From NCBI GenBank assembly GCA_017163975.1, contig JAFFSR010000395.1, positions 876,001 through 940,000 on the forward strand: a DNA stretch of 64,000 bases, given 5' to 3'. Below the pieces are notes generated by a model. It was not told the DNA's origin and did not search any database. It was given only the letters and a program-made list of their open reading frames with translations. Below, piece by piece: positions 22,551 to 34,772 of this stretch; within the stretch, counting starts at the first letter, position 1, and every line of letters begins with the position of its first letter. Made by a program: the position numbers and the translations under genes. The DNA is from Anastatus disparis (lineage: Eukaryota > Arthropoda > Insecta > Hymenoptera > Eupelmidae).

Positions 22551-24352
22551 TGTAATGGGGGAATTTGTTCCCTATCCCACAATTACTATTATTTTAACTC
22601 TACAGTATCACCTCTGAATAAATCTTAATTTACTTATTATTTTTTTCTTAAATTTTACTCTGAATAGAAAATCTGAATTTATTAGTAATCAACTCTTTCG
22701 GGTAGATTCTAATCGGGTCTTCGTAGGGAACAATGACGAAACCACCGATGTCAAACAGCAACAAATAATTTATATATAATATAACATCACAACGTTAATA
22801 ACATTTAAATAACACTGTTAAATAAGATATAATAATGAAGTAATTTTCACTTTATATTTATTTAAATGAATTTAACATCTCATTTTTCCGACAATTTCTC
22901 AAAAATTGTGTAACGTGTGAGACAATTGTGTAATTAAAACTCTGGCTCGACTTTATAAACTTCTCGATCAATTACAATTGTATAAAATTAAATTGAACAC
23001 GTGAAGCTAATACTAATTTATTAATGGTGGTTAAAACCGACGTTAAAATATGACGAGCAAAACGGCGACGCGCACTGATTTTAAATTCTCACTTTATAAA
23101 CGTAAAATGGAGGACTCACCTTAGTAATAATCAGTGTTACTCTCCAAAATACAGCAATTTCCAACAAATAACTCTCCAATCCAAAATCTCCTTTGTTCGT
23201 TTTACAAACTCCTCAGCTCTCTCGAAAATAAAGTAATTATCTCTTTGGAGTGTAGTGAAAAATTGGCAAAATGGCAAAAATGGCAAAAATGACAAAATGA
23301 ATTCTCTATGAAATTATATCCTACTAAAATGGAGTCAAGACTCAAGAAAATAATGGCTCAACGAGCAGTACCCAACAAAGAAAAACCGACCAAGTATATC
23401 AGCCAAGATCCAATAGAGAAGTGTCACGATGGCGCGTCTTTTCTCGAGCTCCTTCCTCTTCATCCCTTCTTTCATCAATTACGTCATAAATAGAATAATG
23501 GTTGATTGGTTATTAATCCTTTACGTAATTGTTATTTGTCAATTATAAAGGATATTGACTTATAACCAATCAACACCTTTCCTTTTGGCGGCTTCTTTAA
23601 TGTTAGCGCCATCTATTTCTCGCGCGCTCCATTTAAATTTATATTAGGAATCCTTCATATATCAAGTCTTGATAATTTACATGCCATTGCATCAATACCT
23701 CTCTCCAGCGCTCGATTTTTCCTATCTTCTATCACTCTCACTCTTGATCTCACTTATCTTCATATAAAGACTGACAACGATTGATATTTGCACAATTGCC
23801 CATGTATGTATGAGCCTTCTACTGTTATTTCTACATTTACCCATGTATGTACGAGCCTGCTATATAAGCTATAGTGCGCATGTACCTATACACCGGGTGT
23901 GTGTGTGTGTGTCAGTGTACAGGTGACAGTGCTGCGGCGTGCACGTCGTCATCAAGAACATAAGATGGCGACGCACAAGAGCACAGTCACAGGTTATTTT
24001 TCTACACATGTGTTCTCTTCTTTTAATATGTTATGTGCACTAGTGTTCGGATGTTACCGCCATCACCGTAGCTTCGACTCCTAGTGCACTATAAGAAAAC
24101 TGATGGTGACTGTGGTTTTTCCTTCACCACGTGTTCTGGTGTGAGGTTAGGTTCTCCTTTCGCTCTTTCTCTCTCTAGCGGTAAGTCGTCTGCTTATTGC
24201 TAATCTTCTTGTTTACCTCGAAACAAACAAAATAAATACAACTGATTAATTAAATTAATTAACAATCAGTTTAGTAAGTGCATCTCGGCTCATATTTCTC
24301 CTTATTTTTTTATTTTTTAAATAGTTTATTGTGATGCAATACATGCATCACA
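22551..24352 (-). repeat. 3' LTR of the gypsy element (1802 bp)
   Basis: It begins TGTAATGGGG and ends GCATCACA on the plus strand. It is nearly identical to 32,501-34,502 except for two length differences. One is a segment of about 165 bp missing near 23,870. The other is one copy fewer of a short repeat (ATGTATGTACGAGCC). Scattered substitutions, such as CACCTCTGAATAAATC against CACCGTTGAATAACTC, show moderate age. Confidence 0.95.
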
Positions 24353-24368
24353 AATTCCCCCCTCCATG
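24353..24368 (-). promoter_or_regulatory. Polypurine tract of the gypsy element
   Basis: The minus strand reads GGAGGGGGGAATT directly before the left LTR (TGTGATGC on that strand). This is the position where plus-strand DNA synthesis is primed. Confidence 0.85.
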
Positions 24369-24807
24369 ACCGGAACACTTTACAAGTGAGTCATCCATCT
24401 TATTAAAACAGGAAAACAATTTAAGACTCTACTCTATTAACTTGGGTTATTTGCTTTTTTTTTTTTTTTTAAATCAAAAAGAAAGGAAAATCACGCTGAA
24501 ATGGCACTCACATAAACCATTAATATCTCTTATATTCTATTTATAATAAACCTAACCTCAATAACTACTACTACTCTTTATTATCTCATTCTTATCTCGC
24601 TCTATTGATTCTCTCATACACACACAGTTAAATGTTTGAATGGGTGATAAATAAGGATTTAAGGAATACAAACAAAAAAAATTAGTAAAAGAAAATTTTA
24701 AGCAACTCACTGGATATTTATGAAATCTCTTGACTCGATGTATCGTCTCTTGATGCTACTTTTTTCTCGATGTTTTTCTTCTCTCGAACTCTCTCTTCTC
24801 TCGAAGC

Positions 24808-27800
24808 TCACTGATCTTGACTCCCTCTGGGAGGTATATATCGTTTTAACTCGGATACATGCACCTCCGCGTTTCTACGACTATCTCTCATCTCTAAAAC
24901 ATATACTACAGGTGATTTTACTTCAATAATATGAAATGGACCTTCATATTTTGGAGCTAACTTCGCAGAGAAACCTTGTGCTCCTTTTAATAACACATGT
25001 GTTTTTCTCAACACTTGATCTCCTACATTAAACCTTACATCTTTTTTATCCTGGTCATATCTCTTAGCTTGTTTATTTTGAGCTTTATCTATATGTCTAG
25101 CTACCAAGTCTCTCAAAACATCTAATCTTTTTAATCTTTTCTTCCAGATTTCTGGATCTAGTTTTAGCTTAGGTCCTCTGGTCTCGATTTCTCTTCGTAA
25201 ACTCTTCACTGGTGCAGGATTGCGAGCATAATTTAGAAATGCTGGTGATACTTTTGTTGAAGCTTGTGTAGCTGTATTAACAGCATGTTTGAACTCATGT
25301 AGATGCTTGTCTTAGTCTCGATGGTCTGACCCAACAATAATATCAATCATGCTTTTCAACGTTCTATTTGTTCTCTTGACTGGGTTGGCCTGAAGGTCAT
25401 ATGGTGGAGTAGTTACATGTTTTACACTCTACTCATCTAACGTACTTTTGAACCACTTATTATCAAACTCTTTACCATTATCAGTGAGTAAATAATCAGG
25501 AGCTTCCCATCTGAATAATATCAGCTCTTCAAATGCTCTCGAGACTCCTTTACTATTTGCAGTTCTCAATGGTTTTAGCTCTATCCAGCGAGTTAACGAA
25601 TCTTGGAACACTAGTACGTATTTATACTGGTTCTTGCTCTTAGGAAACTCCATGCAATCAGCTGCCACTACAGCCCATGGTCTCTCGACAATTCTCTTCC
25701 CCGTTAAACCTTGAGCACCTGTTTGCATCACTTTATATCTCTGACACTCTGAACACTGCTGGATATATGAATTTATGTCATACTACGCTTCTGGCCAATA
25801 ATATTCTCTAATCACCCGATCATAAGTTTTCTCTATGCCAAAATGTCCTGATGAGGCTTCTCTATGGGCATCACTTATTACTCTCTCTCGATACTCCGTT
25901 GGTACATCTAATTTCCAGCCTTCTTCTCGAAAAGTCACTGGATCTAGCAACCTCTCTCTTTTAAAGTAATACAACAAATCATCTTCCAATTTCAAATTTG
26001 GAAACTTTTTAGGAAAATGTTTTACATCCTCTACTTTCGATAGATACCATGGATCTTCAATAGTGGTAAAACCAGCCACCTCTTCATTTTCTAACTCGAA
26101 ACCTCTGGATAAAGCATCTGGGACATGATTAAGAGCACCTTTTCTGTGTACAATCTCGTCCCATTGCTGTAACTCTAAGACCCAACAAGCAAGCCTACCA
26201 GTTGGATCTTTAAGATTTCTGAGCCACTTGAGAGCGCTATGGTCGGTGTATATTGTGAAGTGATATCCATCTAAATAAGGTCTCAACTACTTCATTGCCC
26301 ATAATAGTGCAAGACCCTCTTTCTCAGTTACAGTATAATTTTTCTCTGCTTTACTTAAGACTCGACTGATGTACACTATAGGGTGATCTCCGTCTTCACT
26401 TTCTTGTGTTAGCACAGCTCCTATGGCATAATCGCTAGCATCGCAATGTACCGAAAATGGCTTACTGAAATCTGGTCTGGCTAACACTGGTGCTTGCGTA
26501 AGTGCTCTTTTTAGGTTCTCGAAAGCTTGCTCTTGATCCTCACCCCAGGTCCAGGTTTGACCTTTATGAAGCAGTTTTACCAACGGAATCTTTATCTCTG
26601 ACTCGTTCTCTATGAATCTCGAATACCAACCCACCATACCGAAGAAACGTCTCAATTGTTTAATAGTTTTAGGAGTAGGATAATTCAGCACTTGTGAAAT
26701 TCTCTCTGGATCTGGTCTCAACCCATCTCTATCTTGTTTGTATCCCAGGTAAGTTACACTCGAACAACAAAATTCACATTTTTCATTTTTCACAACTAGA
26801 CCTGCACTCACTAATCTCTTTAACACAATTTCGACCCACTTTATATGTTCTTCGAACGTTTCTGTCACGATAATGATATCATCTGGATATCCAAAGACAT
26901 GTGGCTCGAATTCTGGACCAAATAAGGCGTCAACAAGCCTTTGGAAGGTCATTGGTGCATTAGTTAGGCCAAATGGGAGACGTTTAAATTGGAATAGTCC
27001 CAATCCAGACACTGCAAATGCTGTGTATTTACGACTCTCATGGCTCAACATTACCTGGAAATACGCCTGCTCTAGATCTCTTTTAGTAATATATCTTGCT
27101 TTTCTCAATTTGTCTAAAATAGAATCCATACTTTGCATTGGATAAGCATCAGGTTTAGTGACTTTATTCACATCTCGAAAATCTACACAAAACCTATACT
27201 TTCCATTAGGTTTCCTGACAATCACCGACTCACTACTCCATTCACTCGCTGGTTTCTCGATAATATTCTGTTCTAGCATTTTCTTGACCTCTTCTTGTGC
27301 CACTTGAAGTTTGTATGGTGACATCCGTCTTGGGCGTTGTTCAATCGGCCTAACTCCAGGTTCAATCTCTATATGATGCTCTATTAAGGTAGTGATTCCT
27401 GGTACCTTTGATGGCGGTGGTAAGATTCGCTTAGCCAAATCTTTTACTGTTTTCTCTTGATCTTCTGTGATTTCAACTATCCCAGCGCACTCTCCAAAAA
27501 TAACTGCTTTACTCTCAGAACGATGATTTGAAAATTTTCTCCACTCTCCATCTGGAATTCTCTATAAATCTTGACTTAGTTTTATTTCTAGATCCCATTT
27601 TCTATGGAAATCCATACCAAGAACCATATCGTGTTCCATTTGTCTTGCAACCTTGAGCTCCATGGGTTGTACTACTTCATCAACGTCTAATACGACCTCT
27701 AGTACCCCCAACAGTTTTGATATGGCTCCAGTTACTGTCTTAATTGATAAATTGCTAGGTTTTAATCTGTCTCGAAATTTCTCTCCAATCTTTGGCCCAA

Positions 27801-28014
27801 CTAGTGTAATCATCGCACCTGGGTCAAATAAAGCTAGGTATTTCTCTCCTCCTAACTCGATTTGCAAGAAATTTCTATTCTCTGACATCGATCCTGCAAC
27901 TTTTCTATGTATATTCTCAGAATTTCTCTTTTCTGTCGTACTTGGTATGACTTTTCCCCCCTCCTGGACTGTTGAAGGTGAAGCAACGTCTTCAACAGAC
28001 CGATCAGGAACCAC
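24808..28014 (-). pseudogene. pol: pol of the gypsy element: PR-RT-RNaseH-IN (multiple lesions)
   Basis: One minus-strand frame covers the polyprotein, broken by stops at 27,564, 26,289, 25,785, 25,431 and 25,314. Protease: ALFDPGAMITLVG, where DSGA/DTGA is usual. Reverse transcriptase (27,438-26,290): VRKPNGKYRFCVDFRDVN, FKRLPFGLTNAP, then FGYPDDIIIV, where the active site is normally YxDD with a hydrophobic x. RNase H: FSVHCDASDYAIGAVL and YTDHSALKWL. Integrase: an H-H-C-C zinc region (CSECQRYK), VAADCMEF and LLTDNGKEF with the two Asp residues, then ANPVKRTNRTL, where Lys replaces the catalytic Glu. The C-terminus (25,209-24,808) has KYEGPFHIIE, a GPY/F-type module, and no chromodomain. 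The element is dead by several independent changes. Confidence 0.93.
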
Positions 28015-28399
28015 CTCAGGACCTGGAACACTGCTTCTCTTATATGCTCTTCAGATGGATTTACTTCAGCATTCTGAGATATCTCACAATCCTGATTTAT
28101 ACTCTGAACAGGTTCTTTAGCAGGTTGTCTCTCAGTTACTGTTTCTAGTATTGTTTCTCTTTTATCTCTTAATTCTGTCTCTGTTTCTCTTTGCTCTAAA
28201 TTGGTATTCTCTTTATTAATATTCTCAGTATCTCGATTCTCTATATTAATATTCTTTGCATCTCGATTCTTAGTATTAATATTCTCTGTCTCTTACCTCT
28301 GGGTGTTCTCATTGGTTTCTCTCTCTTGTGTTTTCTCTTCCATATTGTTCGCCCTTTCTCGATTATTCAAGAGCATAGAGGGCGATCCTACGTTCCTGT

Positions 28400-30765
28400 T
28401 TGGCCATTTCCCAAAAACCTACGAATGTGAGCACAGTTCTTACACGTATGCAGAGTTACACCTTTGGCTCCACACCCTTGGCAGCTAAGATTTGATGGTG
28501 CTCTATTGGCATTCTGACTCCCCTCTCGATTATTCGATGTTCTATTTGGACATTTGGATGAAGAATGACTTATTTAAGAACACGAATAACAGGTGCGTTT
28601 TGCACATTGTGAAGCTCTATGTCCAACAGTATGGCACACATGACATTCACCATAAAAAACCGATGAGTCTACTCTATTAGAAGGTCCATTTCTTGTTCGA
28701 CCTTGATTTATGGGGCGCCTTTCTGTTCTCGACTGCCATTGGTTTTTATTTTTTTTAGGCCTGGTCCCATTATTATTAGACCTTATCTCATTATTCTCAG
28801 TTACTTGCGTGGACTGAGCATTATCATCTGCGTTTAAATCTGCAGCTTGAGTCTAGACTTGCTGATTTGATGAAGCAGGCGATTTCCTCTTGTTATTCTT
28901 ATTTTTCCGAGGTGCTGGCTTTGGTGGTTTCGTATTCACTTGTTGTGAATTATCAGTCTCTTTCTCTCCAATATCATCCCTACACTCGACTCTGCTAGCT
29001 GCTATTTTTGCACTCTTAGTATCTCGATGATAAGCAGCACCTGGAATTTTTGAATTCTCTTTCGAAGGAGGTGGTACATATTTCTGATCTAACTCTTTTT
29101 GTCTCTCCCACCTTTATCCATACTTCTCTAAATCATCGAAATCATATATCTTTTTAGTTGCCATATACCATCGATATTCTGGCAATAGATTTCGGTATGC
29201 GATCTCGAGTTGTCTTCTAATTCATGGAGGATACTTAAAATGGCCGACAATATACTCAAAATTAGAGAGGTAATTGGCTATCTTCTCTCCTTTCCCTTGA
29301 GTTCTGGCTTTTAACTCATCTAAGATATCCTCCTCGTCCATCACTGGAATATATTGTCTTTTAAAAGCCTTCTTGAATCCTCTCCAATCTCGAATTCTCC
29401 TCTCAGCTGTTTCATACCAGTGACTTGCGTCTTCCAAAAATATGCAGTGTAGTACTTTCAACCAATCTTTATCTGAGTAATCAGTACTATTCTTGCATTT
29501 CTCTTAACGTTTTAAAAAGTCTTCTGCATTTTCTCGACCCGAAAATTTCAGATGCCAAGATTCCAGAATTTTGACTAATTTAAAATAATCTTTGTCTTTC
29601 TTTTTCCTTCGAGTCTTTTTCTTGGCTCGAATAGGATAGTCAGACTAACTGCCACTTATTGAACTCTTGCTACTACTACTACTCCTGCTGCTCAGATCTT
29701 TTGACTTATTTTTAGAATGATGGTGATGTCTACTGGTATGACTTTTATATCTCTTTTCACTCGACATTTCTTGAGTACCACCATGAGTCGATCTTAACCT
29801 TGACGATTGGTTTGGAGATACTTGACTTCTCTTACTCTTATCTGAGGATCGAGGATCATCTCTGTCAGATTTTTGACATTTATGACAACAACTTGTTGGA
29901 TCTTTCTGCACATCTTCCTTTTTTCTTGATCGGTTGTCTCTTTCTTGGCTGGTTATCTCGTTTACTCGCTGTTGGTCCTGATTCCTCTCTTCAACTTTTC
30001 TACTCAACTCGCTTCTCGACTCATTTCCACTAGGTTGAGTAATATCATTTTTATTATTTTTCCTTCTCGTCACATATGACAACCTTGTTGGATCACTATA
30101 CTTATTAATCCAACCCAAGATGGTATAATCATTTATGGGTAATGGATTGGCTACCATTTTTCTAGCCAGAGTGGTTTTAGCAGGCAATCCCATTGATGCA
30201 TTATTTCCATACGTAGTAAATGTCATCTTGGGTAACGAATAGGTTGAATATAAATCAGTGTCACTTATAGCAAGCGTACTCGTTGCTGTTTTAGTCTTTA
30301 ATACTATAGTGGTCACTACTGATGCTTGTGACGAGAAAGATGTCGTCGTATAATTGTTCAACGGAGATAATCTCGTATCTTCTTCGCTTGGAATTATAGA
30401 CCTCCTAGTGTCGTTACCTCTAGCCCCCTCTGATTCTTCAGAGTCTTGTCCCGAAGCTGATACTATTTGAGGCTCCATCTGTTGTGTATACCTGAATCAC
30501 TTATATTAGGAAGCGAAGACTTTAATAATGAACCACGTTCGTCAACTTCAGGAAACCACGGAACTCGATACACCCCAGCTTTTCGTAACTCTGCTCTATA
30601 CAATCGTTCTCGAAGAATTTTATCTGATCCTTGAGTGTTGAGATCAAACTCGTTCAACTCCTTATTTACTCTTTCAATAGGCCAGTCTCTGATATCCTCG
30701 TATAAATGTCTTAAAATCTCGGAACTACTAATCAGTTGCCTCAACTGCTCAGAATAATCTTCCAT
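28400..30765 (-). pseudogene. gag: gag of the gypsy element (frameshifted, stops)
   Basis: The likely start is the ATG at 30,765 (MEDYSEQLRQLISSSEIL). A frameshift near 30,480 leads into a long Ser/Arg/Lys-rich frame (to 29,645). The capsid-like retrotransposon gag region follows at 29,460-29,220: ASHWYETAERRIRDWRGF, then ILDELKARTQGKGEKI. Downstream are two CCHC zinc knuckles, CHVCHTVGHRASQC (near 28,635) and CYSCS*ISHSSSKC; a stop lies inside the second. Other stops occur at 29,645, near 29,506, near 29,222, near 29,115 and near 28,855. Gag would form the particle that packages the element RNA. The family fit is clear from the motif order; the protein is not expressible in full. Confidence 0.85.
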
Positions 30766-32480
30766 ACGGTCAGTTGGTGATAACCTTTATATTTTACTCT
30801 TTGCTCTACTCAAATCTCGACAATCTTGACTTTTCTTGAATATCTACCTTATTATTTGCTGGAAAGTTCTTGAAAGGGAAAACAAGAATGAGCAGAAACT
30901 CAATAAATTTAGAGCAAAATAAACTAATCACCTCTAGATAAACTTCAAATAGAGGTGTAATCAACGAAGGTACACGTTCCGCAGACAAAAAGGATGGCTC
31001 GATAAATTTTTTCTCACGATAATAATAAAAAAAATTAAGTCATTAATAATAGGCAATTAAGGCAACTCAAATCTCGAAACTGAGAAGAATCTATTCTCTT
31101 TAGGGTATTCAAAAGGGACTTAGTTATTTTGAGGTTATAGACTAATAGAAAGGTTATGACTACTAGACATTCACACACTAAAAATCGCTTATAATATATA
31201 TATATATATACACTTATCTCTAATTTATCTCCACACACAGTATAAAATAAATAATATATCACACATATATATAATAAATATTTAAAATATGTCAAATTGT
31301 ACAAATTTATACTCTGGCGATTACCTTTTTATTTTTATTTTTAATCTAGAAGGGAAAATAAAAAATCTTGCTCATAAAATGAGGCTTAAGGCGACTTCGG
31401 ATTTTAGGTTAGGTTTTATTTTTGAGTTTACAAATTACTCTTTCAATATGTAAAATTTTTCAGATTTTTTAATTTTCCACCATTCTACGGATTATAATAA
31501 ATGGTGGAAAATTGAAAAATTCAAAAAATTTTAGAAACTGAAAGAGTAATTTGTAAACTACAAAATGAAATCGAACCGAACTTCCGTAGTCGCCTTAAAT
31601 TTTCTCTTCTTTTACGCTCTTCTTAAATAAATAAAATAATCTTGAGTATATGTCAATTTATCTCTTCTCAAAAAATATAAATTTCTTCGTTAGTCTCTTC
31701 TCAATAAATAAAAATTAAGAAATTTTCTCTTCTCTAACTCTGTTTTATTAAGCTACCCCTCTGTTCTTGAAAAATAATCTCTTCTTTTTCTTAGTACTTC
31801 CTTTCTCCACTCTCGATAAAATTTATTTTAATTAGAAGAAAAAAAAATCCCTTACTTAACTCTGGACACCTCTTTTCTCAACTCGCGATAAAATTAGATG
31901 TTAATAACAAAAGAAAATTATTTTCTCAACTCTCGATAAAAAAAAATTGTAATAATAAAAGAAAATCATTTTCTCAACTCTCGACTCCTCTTGATAATAT
32001 AAAATAAATTTGTTTTAATGAATAATTTTCGTGATGAAAATAAAAAATATGTTCTTCCTTCTTCTCAATAAAATAATTAAAGACCTCTTCTCTTGGTCTG
32101 ATTTTTTTTTTATAAGAGGGGTAAATCAAATAAAATATTTGGGAAATAAATTAATATATATGTAACAAAAATTAAATATATAAATGTACTTGTGTGTGTG
32201 GAGATAAACACTCTCTAAATTAAAAATTTGTAGACTCAACACAATTTCAATTTATTTAAATTTAAAACACTTATTGCCTAACTACTGATGCTCGCCATTT
32301 TCTCAAATCTGACTCGAAAACCCACGCCACGCCGCCATTTTGAAAAAAACAAAATTTCTCTTTAACGACTATTTAACACTTCAATAAACACTCCGAAAAA
32401 TTTCTCTATACTTTAAACTATGAAAATTACTCTCTCAAAATTCTAAAAATTTACACTGGTTTTTTATCGGTCCCGACGAA
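30766..32480 (-). other. Untranslated leader of the gypsy element
   Basis: About 1.7 kb between the primer site and gag, AT-rich, with repeated CTCTTCTC / CTCGATAAAA words. It contains the TTAA MITE at 31,386-31,598. No believable gene. Confidence 0.7.
31386..31598. mobile_element. TTAA-flanked palindromic MITE inside the gypsy leader (family D)
   Basis: TTAA at 31,386-31,389 and 31,595-31,598. The ends are GGCGACTTCGGATTTTAGG and, reverse complemented, GGCGACTACGGAAGTTCGG. The arms pair to a centre near 31,490 (CACCATTCTACGG). It inserted after the retrotransposon. Confidence 0.82.
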
Positions 32481-32498
32481 GCCCCACGTTGGGCGCCA
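32481..32498 (-). promoter_or_regulatory. Primer binding site, tRNA-Lys type
   Basis: The minus strand reads TGGCGCCCAACGTGGGGC two bases inside the right LTR. The plus strand is the 3' end of an animal tRNA-Lys(CUU) including CCA, from my knowledge of that tRNA. Confidence 0.85.
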
Positions 32499-32500
32499 TT

Positions 32501-34502
32501 TGTAATGGGGGAATTTGTTCCCTATCCCACAATTACTATTATTTTAACTCTACAGTATCACCGTTGAATAACTCTCAATTTACTTATTAATTTTTTCTTA
32601 AATTTTACTCTGAATAGAAAATCTGAATTTATTAGTAATCAACTCTTTCGGGTAGATTCTAATCGGGTCTTCGTAGGGAACAATGACGAAACCACCGATG
32701 TCAAACAGCAACAAATAATTTATATATAATATAACATCACAACGTTAATAACATTTAAATAACACTGTTAAATAAGATATAATAATGAAGTAATTTTCAC
32801 TTTATATTTATTTAAATGAATTTAACATCTCATTTTTCCGACAATTTCTCAAAAATTGTGTAACGTGTGAGACAATTGTGTAATTAAAACTCTGGCTCGA
32901 CTTTATAAACTTCTCGATCAATTACAATTGTATAAAATTAAATTGAACACGTGAAGCTAATACTAATTTATTAATGGTGGTTAAAACCGACGTTAAAATA
33001 TGACGAGCAAAACGGCGACGCGCACTGATTTTAAATTCTCACTTTATAAACGTAAAATGGAGGACTCACCTTAGTAATAACCAGTGTTACTCTCCAAAAT
33101 ACAGCAATTTCCAACAAATAACTCTCCAATCCAAAATCTCTTTTGTTCGTTTTACAAACTCCTCAGCTCTCTCGAAAATGAAGTAATTATCTCTTTGGCG
33201 TCTAGTGAAAAATTGGCAAAATGGCTGAAATGGCAAAAATGACAAAATGAATTCTCTATGAAATTATATCCTACTAAAATGGAGTCAAGACTCAAGAAAA
33301 TAATGGCTCAACGAGCAGTACCCAACAAAGAAAAACCGACCAAGTATATCAGCCAAGATCCAATAGAGATTGGATCACGATGGCGCGTCTTTTCTCGAGC
33401 TCCTTCCTCTTCATCCCTTCTTTCATCAATTACGTCATAAATAGAATAATGGTTGAATGGTTATTAATCCTTTACGTAATTGTTATTTGTCAATTATAAA
33501 GGATATTGACTTATAACCAATCAACACCTTTCCTTTTGGCGGCTTCCTTAATGTTAGCGCCATCTATTTCTCGCGTGCTCCATTCAAATTTATATTAGGA
33601 ATCCTTCATATATCGAGTCTTGATAATTTACATGCCATTGCATCAATACCTCTCTCCAGCGCTCGATTTCTCCTATCTTCTATTACTCTCGCTCTTGATC
33701 TTACTTATCTTCATATAAAGACTGACAACGATTGATATTTGCATAATTGCCCCCATGTATGTACGAGCCTTCTACTGTTATTTCTACATTTACCCATGTA
33801 TGTACGAGCCTTCTACTGTTATTTCTACATTTACCCATGTATGTACGAGCCTGCTATATAAGCTATAGCTGGCTCCCCTTCTTCGCTGATCTTTTTCTCT
33901 TCGTGCGCATGAATTGATTTCTGCCACGAGTCGGTCACTTACCAACGCTTCCCCTTTACTCTCGAGCACGTGTTACAAATGTTCCGCGTCGTTTCCCGGT
34001 TTCGCTCGTCATCGCGTACCACGAGTGTATTGTGCGCATGTACCTATACACCTGGTGTGTGTGTGTGTGTCAGTGTACAGGTGACAGTGCTGCGGCGTGC
34101 ACGTCGTCATCAAGAACATAAGATGGCGACGCACAAGAGCACTGTCACAGGTTATTTTTCTACACATGTGTTCTCTTCTTTTAATATGTTATGTGCACTA
34201 GTGTTAGGATGTTACAGCCATCACCGTAGCTTCAACTCCTAGTGCACTATAAGAAAACTGATGGTGACTGTGGTTTTTCCTTCACCACGTGTTCTGATGT
34301 GAGGTTAGGTTCCCCTTTCGCTCTTTCTCTCTCTAGCGGTAAGTCGTCTGCTCATTGCTAATCTTCGTGTTTACCTCGAAACAAACAAAATAAATACAAC
34401 TGATCAATTAAATTAATTAACAATCAGTTTAGTAAGTGCATCTCGGCTCATATTTCTCCTTATTCTTTTTTTAATTTATCGTGATGCAATACATGCATCA
34501 CA
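32501..34502 (-). repeat. 5' LTR of the gypsy element (2002 bp)
   Basis: The longer LTR copy. Near 33,765-33,855 it has three ATGTATGTACGAGCC units. It also keeps the segment between two GTGCGCATG words (near 33,903 and 34,032) that the other LTR lacks. Being upstream of the PBS on the minus strand, it would have held the promoter. Confidence 0.95.
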
Positions 34503-34772
34503 AATATTATTTTCAGTTAATAAACAAGAACCGGCTGAAATTTCTATGAATAAGAATACGTGGAGAGGTTTTATTAACAAATTATAATCTTGAACTTTCT
34601 TTTTTTCATCATCGACAAAGAAAAATCATGAAGTTTTGAAGAAATTTGAGATTTAGGCAGAAGAGGTAGAAATACATAAATTTTTAAATATGTATAATTT
34701 TTTTTTAGATTGATTCATTGATGTTTAATCATCAGCAATACTGAGAGGTAAATTAATAACTAATTTTTTATA
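34503..34772. other. Spacer right of the gypsy element
   Basis: Begins with the second AATA target copy. No coding or repeat signal recognised. Confidence 0.5.

Larger units (their letters stand above)
22551..34502 (-). mobile_element. Ty3/gypsy LTR retrotransposon, full-length but inactive (~12 kb)
   Basis: Two long terminal repeats (22,551-24,352 and 32,501-34,502) flank an internal region read on the minus strand. The tRNA-Lys-type primer site is next to the right LTR and the polypurine tract next to the left LTR, so transcription ran right to left. AATA is duplicated (22,547-22,550 and 34,503-34,506). Order along the minus strand: leader, gag with zinc knuckles, protease, reverse transcriptase, RNase H, integrase with GPF-type module. 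No env is seen. The pol order RT-RH-IN marks Ty3/gypsy. Stops, frameshifts and catalytic substitutions show it is dead. A TTAA MITE sits in the leader. Confidence 0.95.

Noticed and set aside
28201..28680. Plus-strand frames opposite the gypsy gag
   Set aside because: The minus strand carries gag zinc knuckles here; the plus frames are antisense shadows.
24760..30480. Stops in the gypsy element as programmed readthrough sites
   Set aside because: There are too many stops of mixed type, some inside conserved motifs such as a zinc knuckle; decay is simpler.
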